Both the position numbers and the translations under genes were made by a program. DNA of 64,000 nt from Neisseria perflava (lineage in GTDB: Bacteria > Pseudomonadota > Gammaproteobacteria > Burkholderiales > Neisseriaceae). The notes below the pieces were generated by a model. The model ran no database searches, was not told the DNA's origin, and saw only the letters and a program-made list of their open reading frames with translations. Of the stretch, positions 1 through 7,882 are shown piece by piece. The DNA lies in NCBI RefSeq assembly GCF_002863305.2, contig NZ_CP136962.1, forward strand, positions 1,798,001 through 1,862,000, read 5' to 3'. Numbering within the stretch: position 1 is the stretch's first letter; the number at the start of each line of letters is the position of its first letter.

Positions 1-1161
1 GCACGCCGCCGCGTCATTATCGCCATTTTGCTGTTGTGCGGCGGCTGGGTTTTACTCTCCCTTTCCTCAGGCTATCTGCTGACCGCGGCCATGATTTTTT
101 TGGCACTTGCCCTGTCGTTCCATTCCACTTGGCAGAGCAAACGCTATCTGCTGACCCTGATTGGTGCCATCATCGTTTCCCTGCCCCTGCTGATTCTGTA
201 TCCGCTGGTTTTATCAAAAACCAATCCAGAATGGTTTGAGGTTTGGTTCAACCATTATTCCTTAGGCGTATTCGGCGGCTTCCATCAGATTCAGACGGCC
301 TTCAACCTGCCCTATTATCTGAAAAACCTGCTGTGGTTTGCCCTGCCTGCCTGGCCGCTGGCTGCATGGACGCTCAGCCGCACGCGTATCCACGATAAAA
401 ACTGGGGCATTCTGAGCCTGTCGTGGCTGGTTATCATGACAGCCCTGCTCACCATCAACCCGCAACGCCTGCAAGACAACCTCGTTTGGCTGTTGCCGCC
501 GCTCGCCCTGCTCGGTGCGGCACAACTGGACGGCCTGCGTCGCGGCGCAGCAGCATTTATCAACTGGTTCGGCATCATGGCATTCGGTCTGATTGCCGTC
601 TTCCTGTGGCTGGGCTTCTTCGCCATGAACTACGGCTGGCCTGCCAAACTGGCCGAACGCGCCGCCTATTTCAGCCCATATTACATCCCCAACATCGACC
701 CAATTCCGATGACTGTCGCCCTGCTGTTTACCCCATTGTGGCTTTGGGCAATTACGCGTAAAAACATCCGCGGCCGCCAAGCCGTAACCAACTGGGCAGC
801 CGGCGTTACCTTGGCCTGGGCCTTGCTGATGACCCTGTTTTTACCATGGCTCAACGCCGCCAAAAGCCATGCGCCGGTGGTACACCAAATGGAAGCCGCG
901 CTTTCTTCCGAATTGAAACAGAAACTTTCAGACGGCCTCGAATGTATCAGCATCGACGGCCAAGACCAGCGCACACGAATCGCGTGGACACAATACAGCC
1001 ATATTAAAACCACGACCGACAACCCGTCCTGCCGCTACCGCCTCATCCGCCAAGCCGCCAACATCGGCGCACCTTCGGGTTGGCAAACCTTGTGGCAAGG
1101 CGCAAGACCGCGTAACAAAGCCGAGACTTTCCTATTACTGGAAAAAACTGCGGCACAATAA
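1..1161 (+). CDS. GT39/ArnT-like membrane glycosyltransferase, C-terminal part
   Basis: The reading frame is open to the left edge, so the true start lies outside the window; the first internal start-like codon is a TTG at 28. The visible ~386 residues hold about eight hydrophobic segments followed by a soluble tail of ~90 residues. This matches the C-terminal half of lipid-linked-sugar transferases of the GT39/ArnT/PMT_2 type, whose catalytic acidic residues sit in the missing N-terminal part. It would act in the inner membrane, moving a sugar from a polyprenyl-phosphate carrier to an envelope acceptor. The substrate cannot be told from this fragment. The family call rests on overall architecture, not on a visible catalytic motif. 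A DUS-pair hairpin follows the stop. Confidence 0.6.
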   Translation, partial: ARRRVIIAILLLCGGWVLLSLSSGYLLTAAMIFLALALSFHSTWQSKRYLLTLIGAIIVSLPLLILYPLVLSKTNPEWFEVWFNHYSLGVFGGFHQIQTAFNLPYYLKNLLWFALPAWPLAAWTLSRTRIHDKNWGILSLSWLVIMTALLTINPQRLQDNLVWLLPPLALLGAAQLDGLRRGAAAFINWFGIMAFGLIAVFLWLGFFAMNYGWPAKLAERAAYFSPYYIPNIDPIPMTVALLFTPLWLWAITRKNIRGRQAVTNWAAGVTLAWALLMTLFLPWLNAAKSHAPVVHQMEAALSSELKQKLSDGLECISIDGQDQRTRIAWTQYSHIKTTTDNPSCRYRLIRQAANIGAPSGWQTLWQGARPRNKAETFLLLEKTAAQ

Positions 1162-1209
1162 ATCCGTGACACTAGCCATAAAGCTGAATATTCCTGCTAC
1201 ATTCAAATA

Positions 1210-1251
1210 AAAGGCCGTCTGAAAGAACTTTTATCCTTTCAGACGGCCTTT
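1210..1251. terminator. Inverted DUS-pair terminator
   Basis: Two inverted copies of AAAGGCCGTCTGAAAG (1210-1225 and 1236-1251) form a perfect 16-bp stem with a 10-nt loop, directly behind the membrane glycosyltransferase. Such inverted DUS pairs commonly act as terminators in Neisseria. Confidence 0.8.
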
Positions 1252-1309
1252 GACTTACTTTAACGCCGCTTCCCGTACAATGGCCCTTTTCCCTTATCTG
1301 CCTAAAAAC

Positions 1310-2197
1310 ATGAAACCCAACCGCCTTTTGCCCCTCGTCCTCTTATTAACCGCCCTCTCCGCCCATGCCAAAGATTTCATTATCTACGACCGCATGGACT
1401 ATGTCGGCAAACCCGACCTTACTGCCGACAAACTCTCCAAAGTGTTCTTGGTTTACGAAAGCGAGCTGGTCAAACCCGATCCGACGGGCAAACGCAAACA
1501 CGGCGTACTCAACGAAGCGCGTATCCGTGAATTGGCCAAACAATCGCGCCGCGAAGGCTACCGCACCATTTCCACCGACATCGAAAGCTGGTTTGCCGAA
1601 AAAGACGGCCAACTGCTGACCCCCGACGAATTAAGAACCGACTTTGCGCGGATGTACCAAATCTTCAGAGAAGAAAACCCGCGCGCCTTCATCAGCAACT
1701 ACGGCATGCCTTCCGAACACCTGCACGGCATCCGCCACTACCGCCCCAACGTTGACAACGAAGCCATCTTGGCCAAATGGCGGCAAGTCAGCAAACGCCG
1801 CGTGCCCACCGCCGCCATCAGCGACTATGCCAATCCTGTGTTCTACATCACTTCCCCCGATTTGGTGCAATGGGAAAAAGACGTGAAAACCGCCGTTGAC
1901 GACATTCATCAACGCTTTCCCAACAAAAAAATCATCGGCTACATCTGGCCGCAATATTATTCGGCCACCAACAGCCCTTATTTCAAGCAGTTCATCGACC
2001 CCGTCCGCTGGCGCAAAATGCTCGAAATCAGCAAAAAATACACCGACGGCGTGATTATCTGGTCGGACAAGCGCGATGAAAACAACCAAATCGTGCGTTG
2101 GAACGATCCGCGCATCCAAGCCACGATGAAAGCGACTCAAGCCTTCATCAATGCCAATGCCAAAGAAATCAAGGTAGAAGGTTTGCAGAAATATTAA
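1310..2197 (+). CDS. Secreted TIM-barrel-like protein of unknown activity
   Basis: The protein has 295 residues from the ATG at 1310. That start gives a clean signal peptide (MKPNRLLPLVLLLTALSAHA, cleaved before KD); an upstream start at 1250 would overlap the preceding DUS hairpin. The mature protein alternates beta strands and helices with short acidic/aromatic motifs (STDIESW, NYGMPS, IGYIWPQYY), a pattern seen in TIM-barrel glycoside hydrolases. It is predicted to be periplasmic or exported. I do not recognise a named family, and the catalytic residues (perhaps Asp and Glu in TDIE) are a guess. It stands alone and is followed by its own GC-rich hairpin. Confidence 0.6.
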   Translation: MKPNRLLPLVLLLTALSAHAKDFIIYDRMDYVGKPDLTADKLSKVFLVYESELVKPDPTGKRKHGVLNEARIRELAKQSRREGYRTISTDIESWFAEKDGQLLTPDELRTDFARMYQIFREENPRAFISNYGMPSEHLHGIRHYRPNVDNEAILAKWRQVSKRRVPTAAISDYANPVFYITSPDLVQWEKDVKTAVDDIHQRFPNKKIIGYIWPQYYSATNSPYFKQFIDPVRWRKMLEISKKYTDGVIIWSDKRDENNQIVRWNDPRIQATMKATQAFINANAKEIKVEGLQKY

Positions 2198-2202
2198 AAA
2201 CA

Positions 2203-2224
2203 AGGCGGGCATGTTTGCCCGCCT
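2203..2224 (+). terminator. Rho-independent terminator
   Basis: AGGCGGGCA (2203-2211), loop TGTT, TGCCCGCCT (2216-2224), then CTTTATAA. This ends the secreted TIM-barrel-like gene. The toxin-tail remnant begins only about ten bases later, so this site also marks a recombination boundary. Confidence 0.85.
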
Positions 2225-2233
2225 CTTTATAAT

Positions 2234-2308
2234 ATGCAGTTAATTCCTAATAGTATTCATAAAGCTGTTAGGCATACTGGTCAAAAATCGTTAAAGAAAG
2301 GTCAGTAA
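2234..2308 (+). pseudogene. Orphan C-terminal tail of an LHH/HNH-type nuclease toxin
   Basis: This 24-codon frame, from ATG 2234 to TAA 2306-2308, reads MQLIPNSIHKAVRHTG followed by a short basic tail. The IHKAVRHTG stretch matches the closing motif of LHH-type HNH nuclease domains at the ends of polymorphic toxins (recalled from family knowledge). Nothing upstream in frame continues the toxin; the frame runs straight into the terminator of the preceding gene. It stops two bases before the SUKH immunity gene, the normal toxin-immunity order. I read it as the leftover 3' end of a toxin module, kept with its immunity gene, not as a working protein. Confidence 0.55.
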
Positions 2309-2310
2309 AA

Positions 2311-2787
2311 ATGAGAAAACTATCAATATCATCAGATGAGGGATTGGTTCCAATAAGAACAATTCAACAATTCGCTGAAGATGTAGGGGTCGTTTTTCCT
2401 GTTTCATATGTATCACTTCTTGGCAAACATGATCATTTATACCCTAAAGAAAATATTTTCAATTTTATCAATCAATACGGTGAAAATGATGAAAGGGACA
2501 TTTCATTTTTAGGGTATAAGCAAAATTTAGGCTATGAGGATATTTATAGCTATTCATGTATCGATGATGAATATGGATATGCAAAAAAAGTGATTGCTTT
2601 TGGGATTTCAGCTAATGGAGATTATATCTGTTTTGATTACAGAAAATGCAATGAAAATCCATTTATCATTCTGATGTATCATGATGATTTTTATGAAGAT
2701 GAGAATGGAGATACGAAAATGGTAACTAGCCATATTGCAGATAGTTTTGATGCCTTTTGGGATATGCTATATGAACTTTCAGATTAA
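2311..2787 (+). CDS. SUKH (SMI1/KNR4) family immunity protein
   Basis: 158 residues, very acidic and AT-rich, with an AAAGG ribosome site 11 bases before the ATG. Typical SUKH elements are visible: an N-terminal helix, the FPVSYVSLLGKHD segment (the F-P-x-x-Y pattern after helix 1), a central IAFGISANGDYICFDYR strand pair with the G-[ND]-G-D-x-x-x-x-D pattern, and a closing SFDAFWDMLYEL helix. SUKH proteins bind and block cognate nuclease toxins, often HNH types. It follows the LHH toxin tail directly, which fits this role. No intact toxin is nearby, so it is an orphan immunity gene, perhaps protecting against toxins of siblings. Base composition differs strongly from the GC-rich flanks, suggesting transfer. 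Confidence 0.8.
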   Translation: MRKLSISSDEGLVPIRTIQQFAEDVGVVFPVSYVSLLGKHDHLYPKENIFNFINQYGENDERDISFLGYKQNLGYEDIYSYSCIDDEYGYAKKVIAFGISANGDYICFDYRKCNENPFIILMYHDDFYEDENGDTKMVTSHIADSFDAFWDMLYELSD

Positions 2788-2938
2788 ATGTGTAGGTTGA
2801 GTTGAAAACCCAACTAAATTAAAAAAAATTGTCTGACATCAGCAAGCCGTAGCCCATATGAAACCTAAACTCAACAGGTAGGATGTGTGCGGAACGCACG
2901 TATTCGCTTCTCAAGGTTTGAGCTGAGAGGCTGTCTAA

Positions 2939-3100
2939 AGACAGGAAAACCGTTTCAGACGGCCTTTGTTTAACACAACCGATCCAGCGCGGGCCATAAA
3001 GTGCAGTTGTCCCAAAGGGTATATTGATAGGCAAATACAAAAAGGAGGTAAAGTCAATTTTACTACCTTTAAACATTTTCAATTTGGAGTATTGCCATGA
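2939..3100 (+). pseudogene. Possible toxin-tail remnant overlapping the Imm35-like gene
   Basis: An open frame runs from 2939 (after a TAA at 2936-2938) to a TGA at 3098-3100. Its last half reads PKGYIDRQIQKGGKVNFTTF and then a short aromatic tail ending GVLP. The stop overlaps the next ATG as ATGA, the tight coupling usual between a toxin 3' end and its immunity gene. A DUS-like segment interrupts the upstream part (2953-2965). There is no start codon or ribosome site and I recognise no domain, so this is an inference from position and coupling. Confidence 0.35.
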
Positions 3101-3333
3101 TAATTAATTATCAAGAAGCAAAGAAAATCGCAGTATCTTTTTTAAGTCAAATAGAGCAAGAAATGGGAATTTCATTGTTAATAGTTGAATCTCATGTACG
3201 AGAAAATGATGATGGATGGTTTTTCCCATATCAGTCAAAAGAATATTTAGAAACAATGGATATAAATAAATCTATTATTGGAAATTGGCCTATATTTGTT
3301 TCTAAAAATGGAGGAGTTCCTTCTATTCGTTGA
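3097..3333 (+). CDS. Imm35-like immunity protein, shortened
   Basis: 78 residues. The middle reads DDGWFFPYQSKEYLE and then GNWPIFVSKNGG, which matches the core of Imm35 proteins (G-W-x-F-x-Y-Q-S-x-x-Y-L-E, G-N-x-P-I-x-V). Family members usually continue about 15 residues further to a G-T and a Y-[IL] end; here the frame stops straight after the glycines, so the gene is probably truncated and may be inactive. ATGA overlap with the upstream toxin-tail remnant supports an immunity role. Composition is AT-rich like the SUKH gene. Confidence 0.6.
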   Translation: MIINYQEAKKIAVSFLSQIEQEMGISLLIVESHVRENDDGWFFPYQSKEYLETMDINKSIIGNWPIFVSKNGGVPSIR

Positions 3334-3461
3334 TTTTAGCCCATTAGCTAAGTCCGTATCCTACTAAATTTGAAACTATATGGATGGAAACAGACTCATA
3401 ACGGGGAAATGTATGGACCAACAGGACGCTTTAGGCATAGAGCAAAATAATGAGATTAAAG

Positions 3462-3502
3462 AAATATCCTTATAACTCTATAAGAGAGTTATAAGGATAT
3501 TT
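3462..3502. repeat. Perfect 17-bp inverted repeat
   Basis: AAATATCCTTATAACTC (3462-3478) pairs perfectly with GAGTTATAAGGATATTT (3486-3502) across a 7-nt loop. It is AT-rich, unlike the DUS hairpins elsewhere. It sits just after the third cassette remnant and could be a terminator or a recombination site. Confidence 0.7.
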
Positions 3503-3836
3503 AATAAAAACCTATCAAAAATATATTATTCTACAAGAGAGAGAGAGGAAAGGAAATTTATCGATGTTTTATTCTTTCTTTTCACAAATAATTCAATATA
3601 GATATTAGATTAGCTGTTTCCTGTCTAAGCTCCCCCCAAAAAAGTATTGATATTTGATGATAAAAATATTTTTAATTAGATTTGATTCAGTTGTTTTTTG
3701 TATTTCTATACAAAATATACCTACACAGCCGCCTGTATGTTTGACACAACATGCGACAAAACGACCGTACCACCAACGCTTCTGCATTCTTTCACACGTT
3801 TTTACCCGTTATTCCTACGCGCAGGCCGTCTGAAAA

Positions 3837-3865
3837 TTGCCCGAATATCCAATACCCTTTACAAT
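3837..3865 (+). promoter_or_regulatory. Predicted sigma-70 promoter for the mla operon
   Basis: TTGCCC (3837-3842), a 17-bp spacer and TACAAT (3860-3865) lie about 40 bases before the mlaF ATG. A DUS overlaps the -35 side (3825-3836). Confidence 0.6.
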
Positions 3866-3906
3866 ACACGTAATTAAAATACATTTTTTGATACCCCCTC
3901 TCCTGC

Positions 3907-4707
3907 ATGAGTTCCACACCCTTCATCGAAATGAAAGACGTTGCCTTCGCATATGGTGACCGTCCTATTCTAAACAACATCAACTTCAGCATTCCACAAG
4001 GCAATTTCGCCGCCGTAATGGGTGGTTCGGGCAGCGGTAAAACCACGCTGATGCGCCTGATTACGGGTCAAATTCACCCGCAATCGGGCAAAGTGCTGAT
4101 TGAAGGGCGAGATTTGGCCGCATTTTCGGCGCAGGAGCTATACGAACACCGCCGCCGTATGGGCGTTTTGTTCCAACACGGCGCATTGTTCACCGACTTA
4201 TCCGTCTTCGACAACATCGCCTTCCCCATGCGCGAGCTGACGGATTTGCCCGAAGCGGTCATCCGCGATTTGGTGGTGTTGAAACTGAATGCAGTCGGTT
4301 TGCGCGGTGTTGAAAACCTGATGCCTTCCGAGCTTTCCGGCGGTATGTCGCGTCGCGTCGCCCTCGCACGCACGATTGCGCTCGACCCTGAAATCATGTT
4401 GTATGACGAGCCTTTCACCGGCCTCGACCCGATTTCGCTGGGCGTTATCGCCCACCTCATCAGCCGTGCCAACAAAGCCCTGCGCTCAACCAGCGTGATG
4501 GTAACGCATGATATTGAAAGATCATTGGAAATTGTCGATCAAGTCATTTTCTTGGCACACGGCGAAATCATGTTCTCCGGCTCGCCCGAAGAAATGCGCG
4601 AACTCGACTCGCCTTGGGTGCGCCAGTTTGTCGGCGGCTTGGCAGACGGCCCCGTCGCCTACCGCTATCCGGCGCAAACGACTTTAAAACAAGACTTGCT
4701 GGGCTGA
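3907..4707 (+). CDS. mlaF: MlaF, ATPase of the phospholipid-transport ABC system
   Basis: 266 residues. The Walker A loop GGSGSGKTT lies at residues 39-47, followed by the Q-loop region LFQHGALFTDLSVFDN, the signature LSGGMSRRVALAR, Walker B IMLYDEPFTGLDP and the switch histidine in MVTHD. This is the cytoplasmic ATPase that powers MlaE in moving phospholipids between inner and outer membranes to keep outer-leaflet lipid asymmetry. It is the first gene of a complete six-gene mlaFEDCBA operon, as in pathogenic Neisseria. The C-terminal ~25-residue extension past the ABC fold is typical of MlaF and helps bind MlaB. Confidence 0.95.
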   Translation: MSSTPFIEMKDVAFAYGDRPILNNINFSIPQGNFAAVMGGSGSGKTTLMRLITGQIHPQSGKVLIEGRDLAAFSAQELYEHRRRMGVLFQHGALFTDLSVFDNIAFPMRELTDLPEAVIRDLVVLKLNAVGLRGVENLMPSELSGGMSRRVALARTIALDPEIMLYDEPFTGLDPISLGVIAHLISRANKALRSTSVMVTHDIERSLEIVDQVIFLAHGEIMFSGSPEEMRELDSPWVRQFVGGLADGPVAYRYPAQTTLKQDLLG

Positions 4708-4709
4708 TG

Positions 4710-4745
4710 TTCAGACGGCCTGAAACTTAAACAAGGCCGTCTGAA
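4710..4745. terminator. DUS-pair hairpin inside the mla operon
   Basis: TTCAGACGGCCT (4710-4721) pairs with AGGCCGTCTGAA (4734-4745) between mlaF and mlaE, two bases after the mlaF stop. It has no T-run, so it may only partly reduce transcription into mlaE. Confidence 0.55.
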
Positions 4746-4772
4746 AACCATTTAACCAATCAACTGGAACCT

Positions 4773-5549
4773 ATGAATTTTATCCGTTCCGTCGGGGCAA
4801 AAACCCTCGGCTTCATCCAATCGCTGGGCAGCATTACGCTGTTTTTCCTGCATATCCTGGCCAAATCAGGTACGGCGTTTACCCGTCCTCGCCTGAGCAT
4901 CCGCCAGGTTTACTTTGCAGGCGTGTTGTCTGTCCTGATTGTTGCCGTGTCCGGCCTGTTTGTCGGTATGGTATTGGGCTTGCAAGGCTATACGCAGCTG
5001 GCAAAATTCAAATCCGCCGATATTTTGGGTTATATGGTTGCCGCTTCCCTGTTGCGCGAATTGGGTCCTGTATTAGCTGCCATTCTGTTTGCCAGCAGCG
5101 CGGGCGGTGCCATGACCAGCGAAATCGGCTTGATGAAAACCACCGAGCAGCTTGAAGCAATGAACGTGATGGCGGTCGACCCCGTGGCACGCGTAGTTGC
5201 GCCGCGCTTTTGGGCGGGCGTGTTTTCCATGCCTTTGCTGGCTTCGATTTTCAACGTTGCCGGTATTTACGGCGCGTATTTGGTCGGCGTCGAATGGCTG
5301 GGTTTGGACGGCGGTATTTTCTGGTCGCAAATGCAAAACAACATTACCTTCCATTACGACGTACTCAACGGCTTAATCAAATCCGCCGCTTTCGGCGTAG
5401 CCGTTACGCTGATCGCCGTACATCAGGGTTTCCACTGCGTACCGACCTCCGAAGGTATTTTGCGCGCCAGTACACGCACGGTAGTGTCTTCCGCCCTGAC
5501 CATCCTCGCCGTCGACTTCATCTTGACCGCATGGATGTTTACCGACTAA
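4773..5549 (+). CDS. mlaE: MlaE, permease of the phospholipid-transport ABC system
   Basis: 258 residues, the usual MlaE length. It has an N-terminal amphipathic stretch, about five or six membrane segments and the conserved block LLRELGPVLAAILFASSAGGAMTSEIG (residues ~94-120), in which E-L-G-P and the E-I-G turn are family hallmarks, then EQLEAMNVMAVDP, which contacts the ATPase. It forms a homodimeric inner-membrane core with MlaF, MlaB and the MlaD ring. The ATG lies 65 bases after mlaF, beyond a DUS hairpin. Confidence 0.95.
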   Translation: MNFIRSVGAKTLGFIQSLGSITLFFLHILAKSGTAFTRPRLSIRQVYFAGVLSVLIVAVSGLFVGMVLGLQGYTQLAKFKSADILGYMVAASLLRELGPVLAAILFASSAGGAMTSEIGLMKTTEQLEAMNVMAVDPVARVVAPRFWAGVFSMPLLASIFNVAGIYGAYLVGVEWLGLDGGIFWSQMQNNITFHYDVLNGLIKSAAFGVAVTLIAVHQGFHCVPTSEGILRASTRTVVSSALTILAVDFILTAWMFTD

Positions 5550-5598
5550 AGGCCGTCTGAAACGACACTTAAAAAGAATGAAACAAGGACAATAGCAC

Positions 5599-6093
5599 AT
5601 GAAAAAAAATGCTTTGGAATTTTGGGTAGGACTGTTTGTCTTATTGGGCGCGGCCGCTATCGGTTTCCTCGCCTTCCGCGCCGCCGGCGGACAATCGTTC
5701 GGCAAATCATCACAAACCTACACCGTCTATGCCGATTTCAGCGACATCGGCGGCTTGAAAACCAACGCGCCGGTCAAATCCGCAGGCGTACTGGTGGGCC
5801 GTGTTGCCTCCATTCAGCTCGACCCTAAATCCTATCAGGCAAAAGTCGCCCTCAATCTGGACAGCCAATATCAGTTCAGCAGCGACGTTTCCGCACAAAT
5901 CCTGACTTCAGGCCTGTTGGGCGAACAATACATCGGCCTGCAACAAGGCGGCGATACCGATTCTTTGGCAGCAGGCGACACCATTACCGTCACCAGCTCC
6001 GCCATGGTTTTGGAAAACCTTATCGGCAAATTCATGACCAGCTTTGCCGAAAAAAACGCAGACAGTGAATCTGCCGGTCAAAACAAACAATAA
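5599..6093 (+). CDS. mlaD: MlaD, MCE-domain periplasmic ring protein
   Basis: 164 residues: one N-terminal membrane helix (residues ~7-26, ALEFWVGLFVLLGAAAIGFL), then a single MCE domain (~40-117, with YTVYADFSDIGGLKTNAPVK and the GLLGEQYIGL loop) and a short polar tail. MlaD forms a membrane-anchored hexamer that channels phospholipid between MlaE and the carrier MlaC. It follows mlaE with 49 bases that include a single DUS. Slightly shorter than the E. coli protein because of a shorter tail. Confidence 0.95.
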   Translation: MKKNALEFWVGLFVLLGAAAIGFLAFRAAGGQSFGKSSQTYTVYADFSDIGGLKTNAPVKSAGVLVGRVASIQLDPKSYQAKVALNLDSQYQFSSDVSAQILTSGLLGEQYIGLQQGGDTDSLAAGDTITVTSSAMVLENLIGKFMTSFAEKNADSESAGQNKQ

Positions 6094-6125
6094 ACACATA
6101 TCAACCCAATATTCAGGACACTATC

Positions 6126-6716
6126 ATGAAAAAAACTTCTTTTATCAGCGCATTGAGCATCGGCGTATTAAGCATCAGCATGGCATTTGCCGCACCTGCA
6201 GACGCAGTTAACCAAATCCGTGAAAACTCCGTTCAAGTGCTGAAAATCCTCAACAGCGGCGATGCCAACACCGCACGCCAAAAAGCCGAAGCCTACGCCA
6301 TCCCTTACTTCGACTTCCAACGTATGACCGCGTTGGCCGTCGGCAACCCATGGCGCACTGCAACTGACGCACAAAAACAAGCATTGACCAAAGAGTTCCA
6401 AACCCTGCTGATCCGCACCTACTCCGGCACCATGCTGAAATTCAAAAACGCCAAGGTCAACATCAAAGACAACCCTGTCGTAAACAAAGGCGGTAAAGAA
6501 ATCGTTGTCCGCGCCGAAATCAACGTTTCCGGCCAAAAACCGGTCAACATGGACTTCACCACCTACCAAAGCGGCAGCAAATACCGCGCATACAATGTCG
6601 CAGTCGAAGGCGCAAGCTTGGTTACCGTATACCGCAACCAATTCGGCGAAACCATCAAAGCCAAAGGCATCGACGGCCTGATTGCCGACTTGAAAGCCAA
6701 AAACGGCGGTAAATAA
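6126..6716 (+). CDS. mlaC: MlaC, periplasmic phospholipid shuttle
   Basis: 196 residues with a cleavable signal peptide (about 22 residues ending SMAFA). The mature part shows the MlaC/Ttg2D fold: helical N-terminus, YAIPYFDFQRMTALAVGNPW (residues ~57-76, a family hallmark), then the sheet that forms a lipid pocket (VNIKDNPVV, VVRAEINVSG, MDFTTYQ, YRAYNVAVEGASLV). It carries phospholipid across the periplasm between MlaD and the outer-membrane MlaA complex. Spacing to mlaD is 32 bases, with a clear ribosome site (AGGACA). Confidence 0.95.
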   Translation: MKKTSFISALSIGVLSISMAFAAPADAVNQIRENSVQVLKILNSGDANTARQKAEAYAIPYFDFQRMTALAVGNPWRTATDAQKQALTKEFQTLLIRTYSGTMLKFKNAKVNIKDNPVVNKGGKEIVVRAEINVSGQKPVNMDFTTYQSGSKYRAYNVAVEGASLVTVYRNQFGETIKAKGIDGLIADLKAKNGGK

Positions 6717-6779
6717 TCCACCCACACACCATGCCGCCTGATGTTCAGACGGCATGGTGCCTTACATCATAAAGACACC

Positions 6780-7058
6780 ATGCAAACAGAAATCCGCAAC
6801 GGCACGCTCTACATCAGCGGCGACGTTACCGTCAAAACCCTGACTGCCTCCGCCTTTGCGCGCTACGAACAACAATGCCGTCTGAAAGAAACAGACAGCA
6901 TAGACTTCAGCCAAGTAGGCAAAGCAGATTCCGCCTGCGTTTCCCTGCTGCTCAACGCTCTGCGCCGGACAGACAAAAAACCGACCATTCAAAACATTCC
7001 CGATTCCGTCCGCGCACTGGCCGAACTTTACGAAATCAAAGACTGGTTGCAATCATGA
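6780..7058 (+). CDS. mlaB: MlaB, STAS-domain regulator of MlaF
   Basis: 92 residues from the ATG at 6780; a longer frame from 6741 starts inside a DUS-like hairpin and lacks a ribosome site. STAS features: N-terminal strands (LYISGDVTVKTL), SIDFSQVGKADSACVSLLLNAL with the loop serine-type motif D-S-A, and a C-terminal helix. MlaB binds the MlaF ATPase and supports its activity. An AT-type DUS (ATGCCGTCTGAA) lies inside the coding sequence near 6875. The stop overlaps the mlaA ATG as ATGA. Confidence 0.9.
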   Translation: MQTEIRNGTLYISGDVTVKTLTASAFARYEQQCRLKETDSIDFSQVGKADSACVSLLLNALRRTDKKPTIQNIPDSVRALAELYEIKDWLQS

Positions 7059-7882
7059 AAAAAACCACCGCTTCCCTCTGCCTCATCATCAGCCTTGCCT
7101 CCGCTCCCGCACTTGCCGAACGCAATCCGGCCGACCCTTACGAAGGCTACAATCGCACCGTTTCCAAGTTCAACGACAAAGCAGACAAATACGTCCTTTC
7201 CCCTGTAGCACGCGGCTATCGCAAAGTAACGCCCAAACCGGTGCGTACCGGCGTGAGCAACTTCTTCAACAACCTGCGCGATGTTGTCAGCTTCGGCAGC
7301 AACGTGTTGCGCCTTGACATCAAACGCGCTAGCGAAGACCTCGTCCGCGTCGGCATCAACACCACCTTCGGCCTTGGCGGTTTAATCGACGTAGCCGGTG
7401 CAGGCGGCGTACCCAGCAATAAAAACACCCTCGGCGACACCTTCGCCTCATGGGGCTGGAAAAACAGCAACTACTTCGTCGTCCCCCTGCTCGGCCCGTC
7501 TACCGTACGCGATACCGTCGGCAACGCCATTACCACCGTCTATCCGGTTAAAAATGCCATCTTCCACACCAGCGCAGGACGCTGGGGTACAACCGGCCAG
7601 CAAGCCATCAACACCCGCGAAGAGCTCCTCGACCTGACCGACAGCCTCGAAGGCGCAGCCATCGACAAATACAGCTACACACGCGACCTTTACATGAAAG
7701 TCCGCACCCAACAAACCGGCGGCACGCTCCCTCAAAGCGAAGACGACAACATCGACATTGATGACTTAGTGGACAGCAACGCCACTTCCGAGCCGGTAGC
7801 AGCACCCCAAACCGCTCCGGCAGAAATCCCCGATACAGCCAATCCCCAAAGCCTGTATCAAACACCATCAGAAAATCTCTGA
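7055..7882 (+). CDS. mlaA: MlaA/VacJ outer-membrane phospholipid-removal protein
   Basis: 275 residues starting at the ATGA overlap with mlaB. The VacJ domain spans residues ~28-215 (DPYEGYNRTVSKFNDKADKY, GVSNFFNNLRD, FGLGGLIDVA, TLGDTFASWG). MlaA pulls mislocalised phospholipid out of the outer leaflet and passes it to MlaC. The leader MKKTTASLCLIISLASAPALA looks like an ordinary signal peptide; the only leader cysteine (C9) is not in a proper lipobox, so lipidation is uncertain. A Pro/Ala/Asp-rich tail of ~50 residues follows. The IS element lies only about 20 bases after the stop. Confidence 0.93.
   Translation: MKKTTASLCLIISLASAPALAERNPADPYEGYNRTVSKFNDKADKYVLSPVARGYRKVTPKPVRTGVSNFFNNLRDVVSFGSNVLRLDIKRASEDLVRVGINTTFGLGGLIDVAGAGGVPSNKNTLGDTFASWGWKNSNYFVVPLLGPSTVRDTVGNAITTVYPVKNAIFHTSAGRWGTTGQQAINTREELLDLTDSLEGAAIDKYSYTRDLYMKVRTQQTGGTLPQSEDDNIDIDDLVDSNATSEPVAAPQTAPAEIPDTANPQSLYQTPSENL

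Larger units (their letters stand above)
3334..3906. other. Gene-free AT-rich gap with a third cassette remnant
   Basis: No convincing gene. Codons 3352-3450 stay open (VRILLNLKLYGW and then KQTHNGEMYGPTGRFRHRAK before TAA) and look like the end of another toxin or secreted-protein module. A 17-bp perfect palindrome follows at 3462-3502. The rest is AT-rich with no recognisable product until the mla promoter near 3837. An antisense 60-codon frame at 3605-3787 has no supporting features. Confidence 0.5.

Noticed and set aside
3605..3787. 60-codon minus-strand frame in the AT-rich gap before mlaF
   Set aside because: No ribosome site or family; looks like chance openness in non-coding DNA.
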